A stretch of 64,000 bases of DNA from contig NZ_NTGE01000099.1 of the NCBI RefSeq assembly GCF_002291145.1, forward strand, positions 115,947 to 179,946. The letters run 5' to 3'. The translations under genes and the position numbers were made by a program. The stretch's first letter is position 1. Each line of letters starts with the position of its first letter. Of the stretch, positions 42,348 to 50,421 are shown in pieces. The DNA comes from Streptomyces sp. SA15. GTDB taxonomy: Bacteria > Actinomycetota > Actinomycetes > Streptomycetales > Streptomycetaceae. The notes beneath the pieces are model-generated. The model did not search any database. It was not told where the DNA came from and worked only from the letters and a program-made list of their open reading frames with translations.

Positions 42348-42395
42348 TGGGCGTCGAACAAACCTGGGCGTCGAACAAACTTGGGCGTCGAACTA
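42348..42395. repeat. 17-bp tandem repeat between two minus-strand genes
   Basis: TGGGCGTCGAACAAACC (42348-42364) is repeated at 42365-42381 and partly at 42382-42395. It lies just past the stop of the spermidine-synthase-like gene and upstream of the DHFR-fold gene. Confidence 0.85.
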
Positions 42396-42425
42396 CCGAG
42401 AAGAGCTCGCCTCCCGCGACACCCG

Positions 42426-44063
42426 TCAGTACCGCGGATGCACCAACGTCGACACCGGCAACCCCTCCATCCGCGTCCCCGCCGCCGCCCGCGCGTCCGC
42501 CGTCAGAGACGTCTGGGTCAGCGTCCGCGGGCGCGGGCCGTGCGGGTCGAGGCGCAGGGGTGGTCGCGGGTCCGGGGAGGCGAGGACGAACCCCCAGTCG
42601 TGCGGTCCCCGCGACCTGCCGACCGAGCGGTCGGGGCCGGCCGCGAAACCGGAGTGGCGGCCTCCCACGCGGTACGGGGCCGTGCGCAGACCGGCCGCGT
42701 GCAGTGTCGTGTCCACCGTCCAGAAGACGCGGGGGCGCGAGGAGACCGGGCCGGCGTGCACCACCAGGCGGCCGTGGTCGGCGAGCGCCCGTCGTGCGAG
42801 GCCGTAGAACTCCTGCGAGTACAGCTTCGTGCTCGCCGTGATGCCGGGGTCGGGCAGGTCCGCGATCACCACGTCGTACGCCGCCGGGGGCGCCCCCCGC
42901 AGCCAGTGGAAGGCGTCCGCCGTGGTCACGTGGACGCGCGGGTCGCCGTAGACGTGGCCGTTCAGCCGGGCGAGTGCCGGGTCCTGGCGGGCCAGTCGTA
43001 GCACCGCCTCGTCGAGTTCGACGACGTCGACCCGGTGCACGCCGGTGTGCCGCAGTACCTCGCGGGCGGCCAGTCCGTCGCCGCCGCCGAGGACGAGCAC
43101 GCGGGCGTGGGGGCCGGTCATCGCGGGGTGGACCAGTGCCTCGTGGTAGCGGTACTCGTCGCGGCCGCTGACCCGCAGCCGGCCGTCGAGGAAGAGGGCG
43201 AGGGGACGGCCGTGCGTGCCGCCGGTGAGGACGATCTCCTGGATGTCGGTCCGCAGCGCCACCCGTACGTCCTGGCCGTACACCACGTGCCGGGCGGCCC
43301 GTTCGAAGTCTTCGACGAGTACGGCGGCCGTGGCGAGGACGGCCAGGACGGTCACGTTGGCCAGCAGCAGGAGCCAGCGGGCGCGGCGGGTCAGGTCGCG
43401 GCCGAACAGACCGAGGATGAGCGCCCCGCCGGCGATCAGGTTGACCGCGCCGGTGAGCAGCGCGCCGGTCAGCTGGCCCAGGAAGGGCAGGAGCAGGAAG
43501 GGGAAGGCGAGGCCGCCGACCAGTGCGCCGACGTAGTCCGCCGCGAACAGGTCGGCCACCGCACCGCCCGCGTCCTGTCTGCGGATGCGCTGGATCAGCT
43601 CCATCAACAGGGGGACTTCGGCGCCGATCAGCAGGCCGATGGCCAGGGACGCGGCGACCAGGAGGCAGCGGGGGCCGCTGGCCCACAGGCCGCCCCAGTC
43701 GCCGGTCCAGGCGAAGACGGCGTACAGCGCCATCGCGCTGCATCCACCGACCAGGGCGAGCGCCGCCTCCACCGCGCCGAAGGCGGCCGCCGCGCGCCAG
43801 CACAGCCGTTTGGCGACGAGCGAGCCGATGCCCATCGCGAAGACCATGACCGACAGGACGACGGAGGCCTGGGTGACCGAATCGCCGATCAAGTACGTGG
43901 CGAGGGCGACGAGTTCGAGTTCGTACACCAGTCCGCAGGCGGCGCAGACGAAGACGCAGGCGAGGACGAAGAACCGGCCCGTGCCGGGGCGGACGGGCAG
44001 CCGCGCGGGGCCCGCCCAGGGCGGCGGGGTGCCGGGCGGGGCGGGCGCGTGCGGTTCGATCAC
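42426..44063 (-). CDS. Membrane-anchored spermidine synthase-like protein
   Basis: A 545-residue fusion. Residues of about 25-250 carry seven hydrophobic helices (for example FFVLACVFVCAACGLVYELE). Residues of about 270-510 are an aminopropyltransferase-like Rossmann domain with the SAM-type loop ARVLVLGGGDGLAAREVLRH, DVVELDEAVLRLARQDP and DAFHWLRGAPPAAYDVVIAD ending LPDP. The fusion is frequent in actinobacteria and the true product is unproven; spermidine is not certain. The C-terminal tail is rich in Arg and Thr. Confidence 0.87.
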   Translation of the reverse strand: MIEPHAPAPPGTPPPWAGPARLPVRPGTGRFFVLACVFVCAACGLVYELELVALATYLIGDSVTQASVVLSVMVFAMGIGSLVAKRLCWRAAAAFGAVEAALALVGGCSAMALYAVFAWTGDWGGLWASGPRCLLVAASLAIGLLIGAEVPLLMELIQRIRRQDAGGAVADLFAADYVGALVGGLAFPFLLLPFLGQLTGALLTGAVNLIAGGALILGLFGRDLTRRARWLLLLANVTVLAVLATAAVLVEDFERAARHVVYGQDVRVALRTDIQEIVLTGGTHGRPLALFLDGRLRVSGRDEYRYHEALVHPAMTGPHARVLVLGGGDGLAAREVLRHTGVHRVDVVELDEAVLRLARQDPALARLNGHVYGDPRVHVTTADAFHWLRGAPPAAYDVVIADLPDPGITASTKLYSQEFYGLARRALADHGRLVVHAGPVSSRPRVFWTVDTTLHAAGLRTAPYRVGGRHSGFAAGPDRSVGRSRGPHDWGFVLASPDPRPPLRLDPHGPRPRTLTQTSLTADARAAAGTRMEGLPVSTLVHPRY

Positions 44064-44123
44064 GCTGAGACGTTACGTCACTGCTGGGGCACGCTTCGTC
44101 ACCCACACGTGTGGAACTGACGG

Positions 44124-44786
44124 TCAGTTGAGCACCCTGTGTTTGGTCTGCTGTGCGGCCTGCCGTTCGGTCTGCTGTGCGGCCTGCCATTCGGCCTGCC
44201 GTTCGACCTGCCGTTCGGCCTGCCGTTCGGCCTGCCGTTCGGCCTGCTTTTCGGCCTGCTTTTCGGCCTGCTGCTTGGTCCGCGCTCTCGCCCCCACGCG
44301 TGTCCGTGTCGCCACCAACTGCCCGTCCTGCGGGTAGGCGTGCCAGGTCCGCCAGTGCACCTGCCCTTCATGACGCTGGGCCAGCATCGCCGTGAAGGCG
44401 TGCGGGCTGCCGGGGAAGACGCCCGCCAAGCCGTTCGGGTGGTCGGACACCAGCGCGAGCAACTCCTGGGCGCGGCCCGCGAAGGAGCCGGGCGAGAGGA
44501 CCTCGACCCGGGCCGCGAACTCGTACTCCCAGTCGCCGACGCGCTTGGCGACGCCCAGCGGCAGGGGCGTGCTGCTGCCGGCGATGCACGCCACCGTCTC
44601 CGAACACTTGCCCTGCTCCTCCTCGAGCAGCACCTGGTGGGACGCGCCGAGGAGTCTCAACTGGAGCTTCGCTCCGTTCAGTTCGAGGTCGAGCGTGGCC
44701 AGTGCGGGGAGCGGCTCGCGCCCCAGGGCCCAGGCGAGGTCGGCCGCGCGCGTGTCGGTGTAGGCGGTGTTCAGGGTCGTGAGCAT
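44124..44786 (-). CDS. DUF2617 family protein with expanded Gln/Glu/Arg tail
   Basis: A 220-residue protein. Residues 1-170 match the actinobacterial DUF2617 pattern (AWALGREPLPALATLDLELN, LRLLGASHQVLLEE, ETVACI, WEYEFAARVE, WRTWHAYPQDGQLVATRTRV). Residues of about 175-215 are a tetrapeptide repeat of the type AERQ/AEKQ, encoded by a 12-bp DNA repeat, predicted to form a single highly charged helix. Homologues normally end at or near the RTRV segment. Function unknown. Confidence 0.88.
   Translation of the reverse strand: MLTTLNTAYTDTRAADLAWALGREPLPALATLDLELNGAKLQLRLLGASHQVLLEEEQGKCSETVACIAGSSTPLPLGVAKRVGDWEYEFAARVEVLSPGSFAGRAQELLALVSDHPNGLAGVFPGSPHAFTAMLAQRHEGQVHWRTWHAYPQDGQLVATRTRVGARARTKQQAEKQAEKQAERQAERQAERQVERQAEWQAAQQTERQAAQQTKHRVLN
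44143..44275. repeat. 12-bp tandem repeat encoding the DUF2617 tail
   Basis: About eleven imperfect copies of CTGCCGTTCGGC (variants CTGCTTTTCGGC, CTGCTGTGCGGC). The unit is four codons, so changes in copy number keep the frame. Confidence 0.9.
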
Positions 44787-44943
44787 GGGTCGGCTCCGCT
44801 AGCACGCAAAGAAAGGGAGGTGTGGTCCGGCGCACCCTGGTCGGCACCAGGGGATTCGGCCCGGTCGGCCCAGTCGGAGGGTCAAGGAGGGTGTCCGCGG
44901 GGCGTCCGGGGGGCCGCGTTGGTGATTTAGAGGGAATCATGAA

Positions 44944-44960
44944 CTGTGGCGCCGCCACAG
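44944..44960 (+). terminator. Short hairpin followed by a T-run
   Basis: CTGTGGCG, one base and CGCCACAG, followed by GGTTTTT. It resembles an intrinsic terminator of a plus-strand transcript, yet no plus-strand gene ends here; it may instead be an operator palindrome upstream of the DUF2617 gene. Confidence 0.35.
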
Positions 44961-45113
44961 GGTTTTTACCCAACTTCGTGGGGTTTCCATACTTGAGAGG
45001 GCTCCACAGCTCAACTGTTCAACCCCCGTTGTGCGCCGGGGCGGCCGGAGCGTGCGCCGGGGCGCGGTTGCGCCCGCCGGAAGCGGTACCCGGCGGACGC
45101 GCGTTGCGGGTGC

Positions 45114-45226
45114 GGGGCCGCCGCGGTGCGGGGCAATACAGCGGGGGCCGCCGCGGTGCGGGGAATTACAGCTGGGGCCGCCGCGGTGCGGATCAATACA
45201 GCTGGGCCGCCGCGGCGCAAGTGCGG
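45114..45226. repeat. 30-bp tandem repeat, about 3.7 copies
   Basis: Units begin at 45114, 45144, 45174 and 45204 and start GGGGCCGCCGCGGTGCGG, followed by a variable AATACAGC part. The period is exactly 30 bases, a multiple of three. Confidence 0.88.
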
Positions 45227-45305
45227 GAACCGTGCGGCCCACCCCCCGTATGGGCCCCACGGTCCCCGCCGTACCGATGCGGCGCTGGAGCTCAGCTGCC
45301 CCGTG

Positions 45306-45665
45306 TCAGCTGCCTCCGCCGCCGCATCCGCCTCCGCCGCCCCCACAGGACGAGCCACCGCCGCAGGAGTGGCCACCGCCGGACGAGCCGCTGCTGCCGC
45401 AGGACGACGAGGAGGACCCGCCGTCGGACGATCCGGACGATCCCGAACCGCTGTCACCCGCGCCCGCCAGCCCTCCGGCGACCCACCAACTGCTGTCGCT
45501 GCCACTGCTGTTGTGGCTGCTGGAGCTGCCGCTGCCAGCCGCGCGGCGCGTCCCGCCGCCGCGGCGGGCCCCCGTCACCACGTTCCGCCGACGGCTTCGG
45601 CGGGCGGCCAGGGCCGCTCCGACAAAGATGAAGACGACAACCGCCAGGATGATGCCGATGACCAT
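45306..45665 (-). CDS. Small membrane-anchored Gly/Ser/Cys-rich protein
   Basis: A 119-residue protein. Residues 1-22 form a membrane helix (MVIGIILAVVVFIFVGAALA) with a basic stop-transfer stretch RRSRRR. The rest is low complexity: Gly/Ser runs, WWVAGG, then cysteines spaced in glycine (SSSCGSSGSS, CGGGSSCGGGGGGCGGGGS). Glycine-rich C-terminal cysteine tails of this kind occur in actinobacterial surface proteins of unknown role. AAGGAGGGTGAAGCC precedes the start. I do not recognise a named family. Confidence 0.65.
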   Translation of the reverse strand: MVIGIILAVVVFIFVGAALAARRSRRRNVVTGARRGGGTRRAAGSGSSSSHNSSGSDSSWWVAGGLAGAGDSGSGSSGSSDGGSSSSSCGSSGSSGGGHSCGGGSSCGGGGGGCGGGGS

Positions 45666-45794
45666 GGCTTCACCCTCCTTCCAGTTCCCCCGAAGCGGCC
45701 CCCCGTGGGCGCCTCGCTTGGTGCGTGCGGTGGAGATGCCCCTCCGGCTCATGGGCCAAAGCAGAGTTGAGGAACTCCAGAGCTTGGGCGCAGG

Positions 45795-46985
45795 ATGACC
45801 GGCATGACCTCCAGCGCACGCCCCCTCCTCAACCGCCGGCTCGCCGAGTTCGGGACGACGATCTTCGCCGAGATGTCCGCCCTGGCCCTGCGGACCGGAT
45901 CGATCAACCTGGGCCAGGGCTTCCCCGACACGGACGGGCCCGAGGAGATCAGGGAGGCGGCCGTACGGGCGCTGCGCGACGGCCGCGGCAACCAGTACCC
46001 GCCGGGTCCCGGCATCCCCGAGGTGCGCACAGCGATCGCCGCACACCAGCAGCGGCGGTACGGGCTGTCGTACGACCCCGACACCGAGGTGCTGGTCACG
46101 GCCGGCGCCACGGAGGCCATCGCCGCGGCGCTGCTCGCGCTCGTGGAGCCCGGTGACGAGGTCGTCGCCTTCGAGCCGTACTACGACTCGTACGCGGCCT
46201 GCATCGCGATGGCGGGCGGCACCCGGGTGCCGGTCACCCTGCGCCCGCACGAGGGCAGCTTCCGCCTCGACCTGGACGAACTGCGCGCCGCCGTCACCGA
46301 CCGCACCCGGCTGCTACTGATCAACACCCCGCACAACCCGACCGGCACCGTCCTCACCCGCGAGGAACTCACGACGATCGCCGAGCTGGCCGTCGAACGC
46401 GATCTGCTCGTGGTCACGGACGAGGTGTACGAGCACCTGGTCTTCGACGAGGCCGAACACCTCCCCCTGGCGACCTTCCCGGGAATGCGCGACCGGACGG
46501 TCTCGATCGGCTCGGCCGGCAAGACGTTCTCGTTCACCGGCTGGAAGGTGGGCTGGGCGACGGCGGCTCCCGGGCTGATCGCGGCCGTGCGCTCGGCGAA
46601 GCAGTACCTGACGTACGTGTCGTCGGGCCCGTTCCAGTACGCCGTAGCCGAAGCGCTCGCGCTCCCCGACAGCTACTTCGCCTCCTTCCGCGAGGACATG
46701 CTGGCCCAGCGGGACCTGCTGACGGCGGGGCTGGAGGAGGCGGGTTTCAAGGTCTTCCGCCCGGCGGGCACGTACTTCATCACCACCGACATCCGCCCCC
46801 TCGGCGAGACGGACGGCTTCGCCTTCTGCCGCGCCCTGCCGGAACGGGCCGGGGTGGTCGCCATTCCCAACGCCGTCTTCTACGACCATCGGGAGGCGGG
46901 CGCCCCCTTCGTACGGTTCGCGTTCTGCAAGCAGCTGAACGTCTTGGACGAGGCGGTGGCCCGCCTCAAGCGGCTCACGTCCTGA
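45795..46985 (+). CDS. Class I/II aminotransferase (KAT/DapC/YbdL-like)
   Basis: A 396-residue fold-type I PLP aminotransferase. INLGQGFPDTDGPEEI at the start, the cofactor-binding INTPHNPTGTVL and TDEVYEHLVFD, the PLP-lysine motif SIGSAGKTFSFTGWKVGWAT and the C-terminal Arg region FVRFAFCK mark the methionine/kynurenine aminotransferase subgroup. These enzymes are usually annotated as N-succinyldiaminopimelate or kynurenine aminotransferase. The kynurenine operon 10 kb away is not linked closely enough to settle the substrate. The ATG lies very near the likely transcription start. Confidence 0.92.
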   Translation: MTGMTSSARPLLNRRLAEFGTTIFAEMSALALRTGSINLGQGFPDTDGPEEIREAAVRALRDGRGNQYPPGPGIPEVRTAIAAHQQRRYGLSYDPDTEVLVTAGATEAIAAALLALVEPGDEVVAFEPYYDSYAACIAMAGGTRVPVTLRPHEGSFRLDLDELRAAVTDRTRLLLINTPHNPTGTVLTREELTTIAELAVERDLLVVTDEVYEHLVFDEAEHLPLATFPGMRDRTVSIGSAGKTFSFTGWKVGWATAAPGLIAAVRSAKQYLTYVSSGPFQYAVAEALALPDSYFASFREDMLAQRDLLTAGLEEAGFKVFRPAGTYFITTDIRPLGETDGFAFCRALPERAGVVAIPNAVFYDHREAGAPFVRFAFCKQLNVLDEAVARLKRLTS

Positions 46986-47063
46986 GAGACCGAGCCGGAC
47001 GGCCCGCCCCGTGAGCCGCACGTGCCGACGCGACAGGGCAGTCGTGACGTCCGCACGGCCCAG

Positions 47064-47780
47064 CTAGGCGTGGTCGTGGGGGCCGCCGGTGTGGGCGAGG
47101 GCGCTGGGGGTTCGGCAGCCGACGATCGCCGGGGCCTCCTGGACGAGCGTGTCGTTGGTGAGCGCTTCCACCATGAACAGCGCGAAATCCACCCGGCGCG
47201 TCAGATTGCCGGCCAGTACCGGGTCGCCCACGTGCCTGCTCCACACGGGCAGGCCCTGGCTTTCGCCCTCCTCCAGGTTGCTGCCGCGCACCACGGTCCA
47301 CCGGGTGTCGCTGGCGAACACCCGCCGGCACGCCTCCACCTGGTCGTCGAGCTCGACGGCGCGGACGAGCTTGGCCAGCACGGTGGCGATCCGGACGCCC
47401 ATTTTGAACATCCGCGAGTACTTGTCCTTGCCGTCGCGCGTGATGTGCCAGCCGCAGGAGAAGACCAGGCGCGCGCCCGGCCGTGCGTGGTCGAGCACCG
47501 CCTGGGCCGTGCCCGACGCGTACTGCCGCACACCCCAGGGCGCCAGCACCGTCAACACTCCGTCGCACCCGGCAACCGCCCGCCGGATCACCTCCGGGTC
47601 GTTCGTGGGTCCAGGGACGACGGTCATCCGGCCTTCGAACGCGGCCAGCTTCGGCACGCTGCCCTCCCGGCACACGCCGACCACCTCATAGCCGCGCTCC
47701 AATGCGTGCCCGACCATGTACTGCCCGAGCTTCCCCGAAGCTCCGACGATGCAGACCTTCTTCACACGATCCGTGCCCAT
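47064..47780 (-). CDS. NAD(P)-binding SDR-type reductase
   Basis: A 238-residue atypical short-chain dehydrogenase/NmrA-like protein. The Rossmann motif is KVCIVGASGKLGQYMVGHAL and later segments include VIRRAVAGCDGVLTVLAPWG, RLVFSCGWHITRDGKDKYSR and TRRVDFALFMVEALT. It is divergent from the TetR regulator, with duplicated operators in the 96-bp gap, so it is probably the regulated gene. Substrate unknown. Confidence 0.88.
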   Translation of the reverse strand: MGTDRVKKVCIVGASGKLGQYMVGHALERGYEVVGVCREGSVPKLAAFEGRMTVVPGPTNDPEVIRRAVAGCDGVLTVLAPWGVRQYASGTAQAVLDHARPGARLVFSCGWHITRDGKDKYSRMFKMGVRIATVLAKLVRAVELDDQVEACRRVFASDTRWTVVRGSNLEEGESQGLPVWSRHVGDPVLAGNLTRRVDFALFMVEALTNDTLVQEAPAIVGCRTPSALAHTGGPHDHA

Positions 47781-47808
47781 GACGCAGCCCCCTTCGCCGA
47801 CCTGCTGA

Positions 47809-47847
47809 CCTTATGTTGTAAGGCAAGGTAGCCTTATGCTGTAAGGC
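47809..47847. promoter_or_regulatory. Pair of TetR operators
   Basis: Two copies of an inverted repeat: CCTTATGTTGTAAGG at 47809-47823 and GCCTTATGCTGTAAGGC at 47831-47847. They are arranged as direct repeats 22-23 bases centre to centre between the divergent SDR and TetR genes. They likely bind the TetR protein and repress both. Confidence 0.85.
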
Positions 47848-47876
47848 GGTCAAGGAGAGCGAAGAAGGAGAGGCGG

Positions 47877-48563
47877 ATGCCCGAGGGAGGCAAGGGCCGG
47901 CGCGGGGCGTCGGCGCGCACCCCGCTCAGTCGCGAGCGCGTGATTCGTACGGCGGTGACGGTGGCGGACGAGAAGGGGTCGGCCGCGCTCACCATGCGGG
48001 CCATCGCCGAACCGCTGGGGGTCGAGGCGATGTCGCTCTATCACCACGTGGCGGGCAGGGAGGACATCCTCGACGGCATGGTGGACGCGGTGTTCGGCGA
48101 GATCGACCTGCCGCCGCGCGACACGGACTGGAAAAGTGCCGTGCGCCACCGAGCGGTCTCCGCCCGTGCCGTCCTACGGCGCCACCCGTGGGCCATCGGC
48201 CTGATGGACTCCCGCTCCCAGCCCGGCCCTGCGACCCTGCGCCACCATGACGCCGTCATCGGAGCTTTGCGCGCCGGAGGGTTCTCCGTCCCGATGGCAG
48301 CGCACGCCGTCTCACTGATCGACAGCTACCTGTACGGCTTCGTGCTCCAGGAGCTGAGTCTGCCGTTCAGAGGCGCGGCGGAGCTGGACGAGGTCGCGGG
48401 CGCCATCCTGCGCGAGATGCCCACCGACGCCTACCCCCACCTCACCGAGCTGGCCACCGAGCACGTCCTCAAGCCCGGCTACGACTACGCCGACGAGTTC
48501 GCCTTCGGCCTCACCCTCATCCTCGACGCCCTCCACCCGGACGAGACCGCGAGCGCTCAGTGA
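47877..48563 (+). CDS. TetR-family regulator
   Basis: A 228-residue repressor with the TetR helix-turn-helix: LSRERVIRTAVTVADEKGSA, then LTMRAIAEPLGVEAMSLYHH. The C-terminal ligand domain matches the tetracycline-repressor-like (TetR_C) group (RHPWAIGLMDSRSQPGPATL, HAVSLIDSYLYGFVLQE). AGGAGAGGCGG lies before the ATG. It should regulate itself and the divergent SDR gene through the paired operators. Confidence 0.92.
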   Translation: MPEGGKGRRGASARTPLSRERVIRTAVTVADEKGSAALTMRAIAEPLGVEAMSLYHHVAGREDILDGMVDAVFGEIDLPPRDTDWKSAVRHRAVSARAVLRRHPWAIGLMDSRSQPGPATLRHHDAVIGALRAGGFSVPMAAHAVSLIDSYLYGFVLQELSLPFRGAAELDEVAGAILREMPTDAYPHLTELATEHVLKPGYDYADEFAFGLTLILDALHPDETASAQ

Positions 48564-48636
48564 GTCCAGAGAAGCCGGTCCTGGACCCCGCCCTTCAGCG
48601 GATCCGGGCGGGCTGGGGCCAGGACATTCCAGCCGC

Positions 48637-49059
48637 TCAACGTGGGGGGACACTGACCGATCGCCTTTCTTCGGGCTCACTCGTGCACCTCGACCGAGCC
48701 GAGGTCGACGTCGCGCCGGCAGGCAGGGCCTCCCGTATCGCCTTCGCGGTGGCAGTCGGGTCGTAGTCCTCGGGGACGCCTTCGACCAGGATGATGTCGC
48801 CCTCGATGTGCCGCGAGCGCAGCGGCGCTATCTCCTGGTAGGCGGGCGAGTCCCACCAGGCCCGCGCCTCGGCGACCCCGGGAAAGCCGATCATCACGAC
48901 GTGCCCGGGCCAGTCGCCCTCCTTCACCTCGTGCTGCGTGGCGTGCACGAGGAAGCGGCCGCCGTACGGCTCGAAGGTGGCGGGGATACGCTCGATGTAC
49001 TCGGCGATCTCCGGGTGCGGGGCGGCCTCTTGCAGGTGAGCTATGACGTAGGCGGGCAT
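48637..49059 (-). CDS. DUF1330 domain protein
   Basis: A 140-residue protein from ATG 49059 with a ferredoxin-like dimeric alpha/beta-barrel fold: YVIAHLQEAAPHPEIAEYIE, GGRFLVHATQHEVKEGDWPG, VVMIGFPGVAEARAWWDSPA and HIEGDIILVEGVPEDYD. The last 30 residues are Arg/Ser-rich and look like read-through beyond the usual end. No function is established for the family. It converges with the tetR gene. Confidence 0.88.
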   Translation of the reverse strand: MPAYVIAHLQEAAPHPEIAEYIERIPATFEPYGGRFLVHATQHEVKEGDWPGHVVMIGFPGVAEARAWWDSPAYQEIAPLRSRHIEGDIILVEGVPEDYDPTATAKAIREALPAGATSTSARSRCTSEPEERRSVSVPPR

Positions 49060-49232
49060 GGCGTCCTTCCGGTCGGTCGGGCTCCGTACGCGGATGATCG
49101 TGGCATCCGGCTGCGCCGGGGGCGATGACCTGGCAGGTAATCGACTCGAGGCCGAGGTCGAGGGCTCGGTCGCCGCCCTGTGCCGCGAGTGCCGGGAGCA
49201 GACCGAACCGGAGGGCGTCGCGTAACGACCAC

Positions 49233-49421
49233 TCACCCCGCACCACGCTCGCCACGCTGCACCGCTCTCTTGAGTACACGGTGGAGGTAGCGGCCGACTT
49301 CTACCACGGCGAGATGGAGACGCGCCGACACGACCGCACCGGCACCCCGCCCGGCGAGCGCGGCCTGCTGTTCGGCTATTGGCTTCGCAAGGTGCAGAGC
49401 CCGCCCCTCCGCAAACTCTGA
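49233..49421 (+). pseudogene. C-terminal remnant of a pentapeptide-repeat membrane protein
   Basis: A frame with strong Streptomyces codon bias ends AADFYHGEMETRRHDRTG, then GERGLLFGYWLRKVQSP and a stop. This closely resembles the FYYGEMEMRRH...ERAxLxxYWLxSGYGxRxxR segment found after the repeats of large actinobacterial pentapeptide-repeat membrane proteins. No repeats or membrane part precede it, and the frame is cut off after YWLRK, so this is a fragment. It is beside the EACC1 gene, in an accessory pocket. Confidence 0.45.
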
Positions 49422-49503
49422 CCACCGGATCTTCCCGGACCGTTCCCCCACTAGGCCCCGCGTCGCTACAGTTCCCTCGACGCGAGTGAACGGGGGTGGC
49501 GTC

Positions 49504-49884
49504 ATGGGGACCAGGACGATTCCGGTCGTGCTCGTACTCGACACCGGAGACGACGACGAAGAGTTCGCCGAGGAACAACTCCAACATCTGATCGCCGAGT
49601 TGAGCGAGCTGGACCTCGACAGCATCGACCGGGTGACTCAGGGCCCGCCACCACCGGGCAGCCGCTCCACCGAAGCCGTACAACTGGGCGCGCTCCTCCT
49701 CGGCCTCGGCGGCAGCGGCGCCCTGCTCCCGGTGCTCGCCGCCCTGGTCCAGGACTGGCTGAACCGGCGCCGCTCGGGCAACGTCCGCCTCAAGATCGGC
49801 GAGGACGAGATCGAGCTGACCGGGGTGAGCGACGAGGTGCAGCAGCGCGCCCTGGAGGAGTTCCTCCGCCGCCACGGGGAGTGA
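49504..49884 (+). CDS. Effector-associated constant component EACC1
   Basis: A 126-residue protein from ATG 49504 (GGGGGTGG upstream). It has an N-terminal acidic region (LDTGDDDEEFAEEQLQHLIA, then ELSELDLDSIDRV), a central Gly/Ala/Leu segment (EAVQLGALLLGLGGSGALLP), and VQDWLNRRRSGNVRLKIGED followed by EIELTGVSDE. This matches EACC1, a small component found in predicted NTP-dependent biological conflict systems of multicellular actinobacteria, where it accompanies an effector such as a caspase-like protease. The caspase-like gene follows 6 bases downstream, the expected partner, but it is truncated. Confidence 0.75.
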   Translation: MGTRTIPVVLVLDTGDDDEEFAEEQLQHLIAELSELDLDSIDRVTQGPPPPGSRSTEAVQLGALLLGLGGSGALLPVLAALVQDWLNRRRSGNVRLKIGEDEIELTGVSDEVQQRALEEFLRRHGE

Positions 49885-49890
49885 CCCGCC

Positions 49891-50271
49891 GTGGCGAGCC
49901 GCGCCCTGATCATCGCCAACAGCACGTACGACGACGACCACTTCGCCACGCTCCCGGCGGCCACCGCGGACGCGGCCGCCCTCGCAGAGGTGCTGGGCGC
50001 GCCCGACATCGGCGGCTTCGAGGTCGAGACGCTCGTCGACGTACCCCAACGCCCCGCGATGCGAGCCCTGGAGTCCTTCTTCACCAAGGCCGGCCGCGAC
50101 GACCTGCTCCTCCTCCACCTCTCCCTGCACGGCTGGAAGGACACCAGGGGCCGCCTGCACTTCATCATGCGGGACACCGAACTCGACTACCTCCGCTCGA
50201 CGGCCGTCCCGCTCGCCCCGCTGGCAGTCCCTCCGCAACCTCGTCCCCGGGCTACCGTCCGAGTCCCCTGA
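49891..50271 (+). pseudogene. Caspase-like (peptidase C14) effector, truncated
   Basis: A 126-residue frame from GTG 49891. It has the caspase p20 start SRALIIANSTYDDDHFATLP, the acidic ATADAAALAEVL region, and LLLLHLSLHGWKDTRGRLHF with the catalytic His. The expected second half with the catalytic cysteine (a DCCxSG-type loop) is absent; after LRSTAVP the frame turns into LAPLAVPPQPRPRATVRVP and stops. All further caspase sequence and any effector or NTPase domains are missing downstream, so this is a deletion remnant. EACC1 plus caspase is a recognised pairing; the intact system would have had more genes. Confidence 0.7.
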
Positions 50272-50421
50272 ATCCTGAAACACACCTGAATCCTGAAACC
50301 CACCGCAGCGTCCCCTGCCCGAACGGCAAGGTCACCGGGACCTGGGGCAAGACGCCGGCGATAGTCCCGTACGTCGTGGCGCACCTCAGCGTGGGGCGGG
50401 CGACAGGTCTGGTTCAACTGA
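50272..50421. other. Post-deletion junction with an 18-bp duplication
   Basis: Directly after the truncated caspase gene, CCTGAATCCTGAAACA is repeated (about 50267-50302), then comes sequence without convincing coding. This is consistent with a deletion scar. Confidence 0.4.

Larger units (their letters stand above)
44787..45305. other. 519-bp gap holding a hairpin and a 30-bp repeat
   Basis: No convincing gene. It contains a short AT-rich stretch (44928-45010) with a hairpin (44944-44960), then 30-bp tandem repeats (45114-45226). A 107-codon minus-strand frame (44937-45260) spans the repeats and would encode GGPSCNSPHR-like decapeptides, but it lacks a good start and family similarity. Confidence 0.5.

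Noticed and set aside
44937..45260. Minus-strand 107-codon frame with GGPSCNSPHR-type decapeptide repeats
   Set aside because: The repeats come from the 30-bp DNA repeat; the frame has no good start and no conserved flanks.
48580..48627. Imperfect GC-rich inverted repeat between tetR and the DUF1330 gene
   Set aside because: Stem is interrupted by several unpaired bases; may be a convergent terminator but not strong enough to call.
49125..49232. Upstream part of the frame ending in the pentapeptide-repeat-protein tail
   Set aside because: Residues before about 49233 have no family similarity and overlap a different coding-like frame (LEAEVEGSVAALCRECREQT), so the start at 49125 is not supported.
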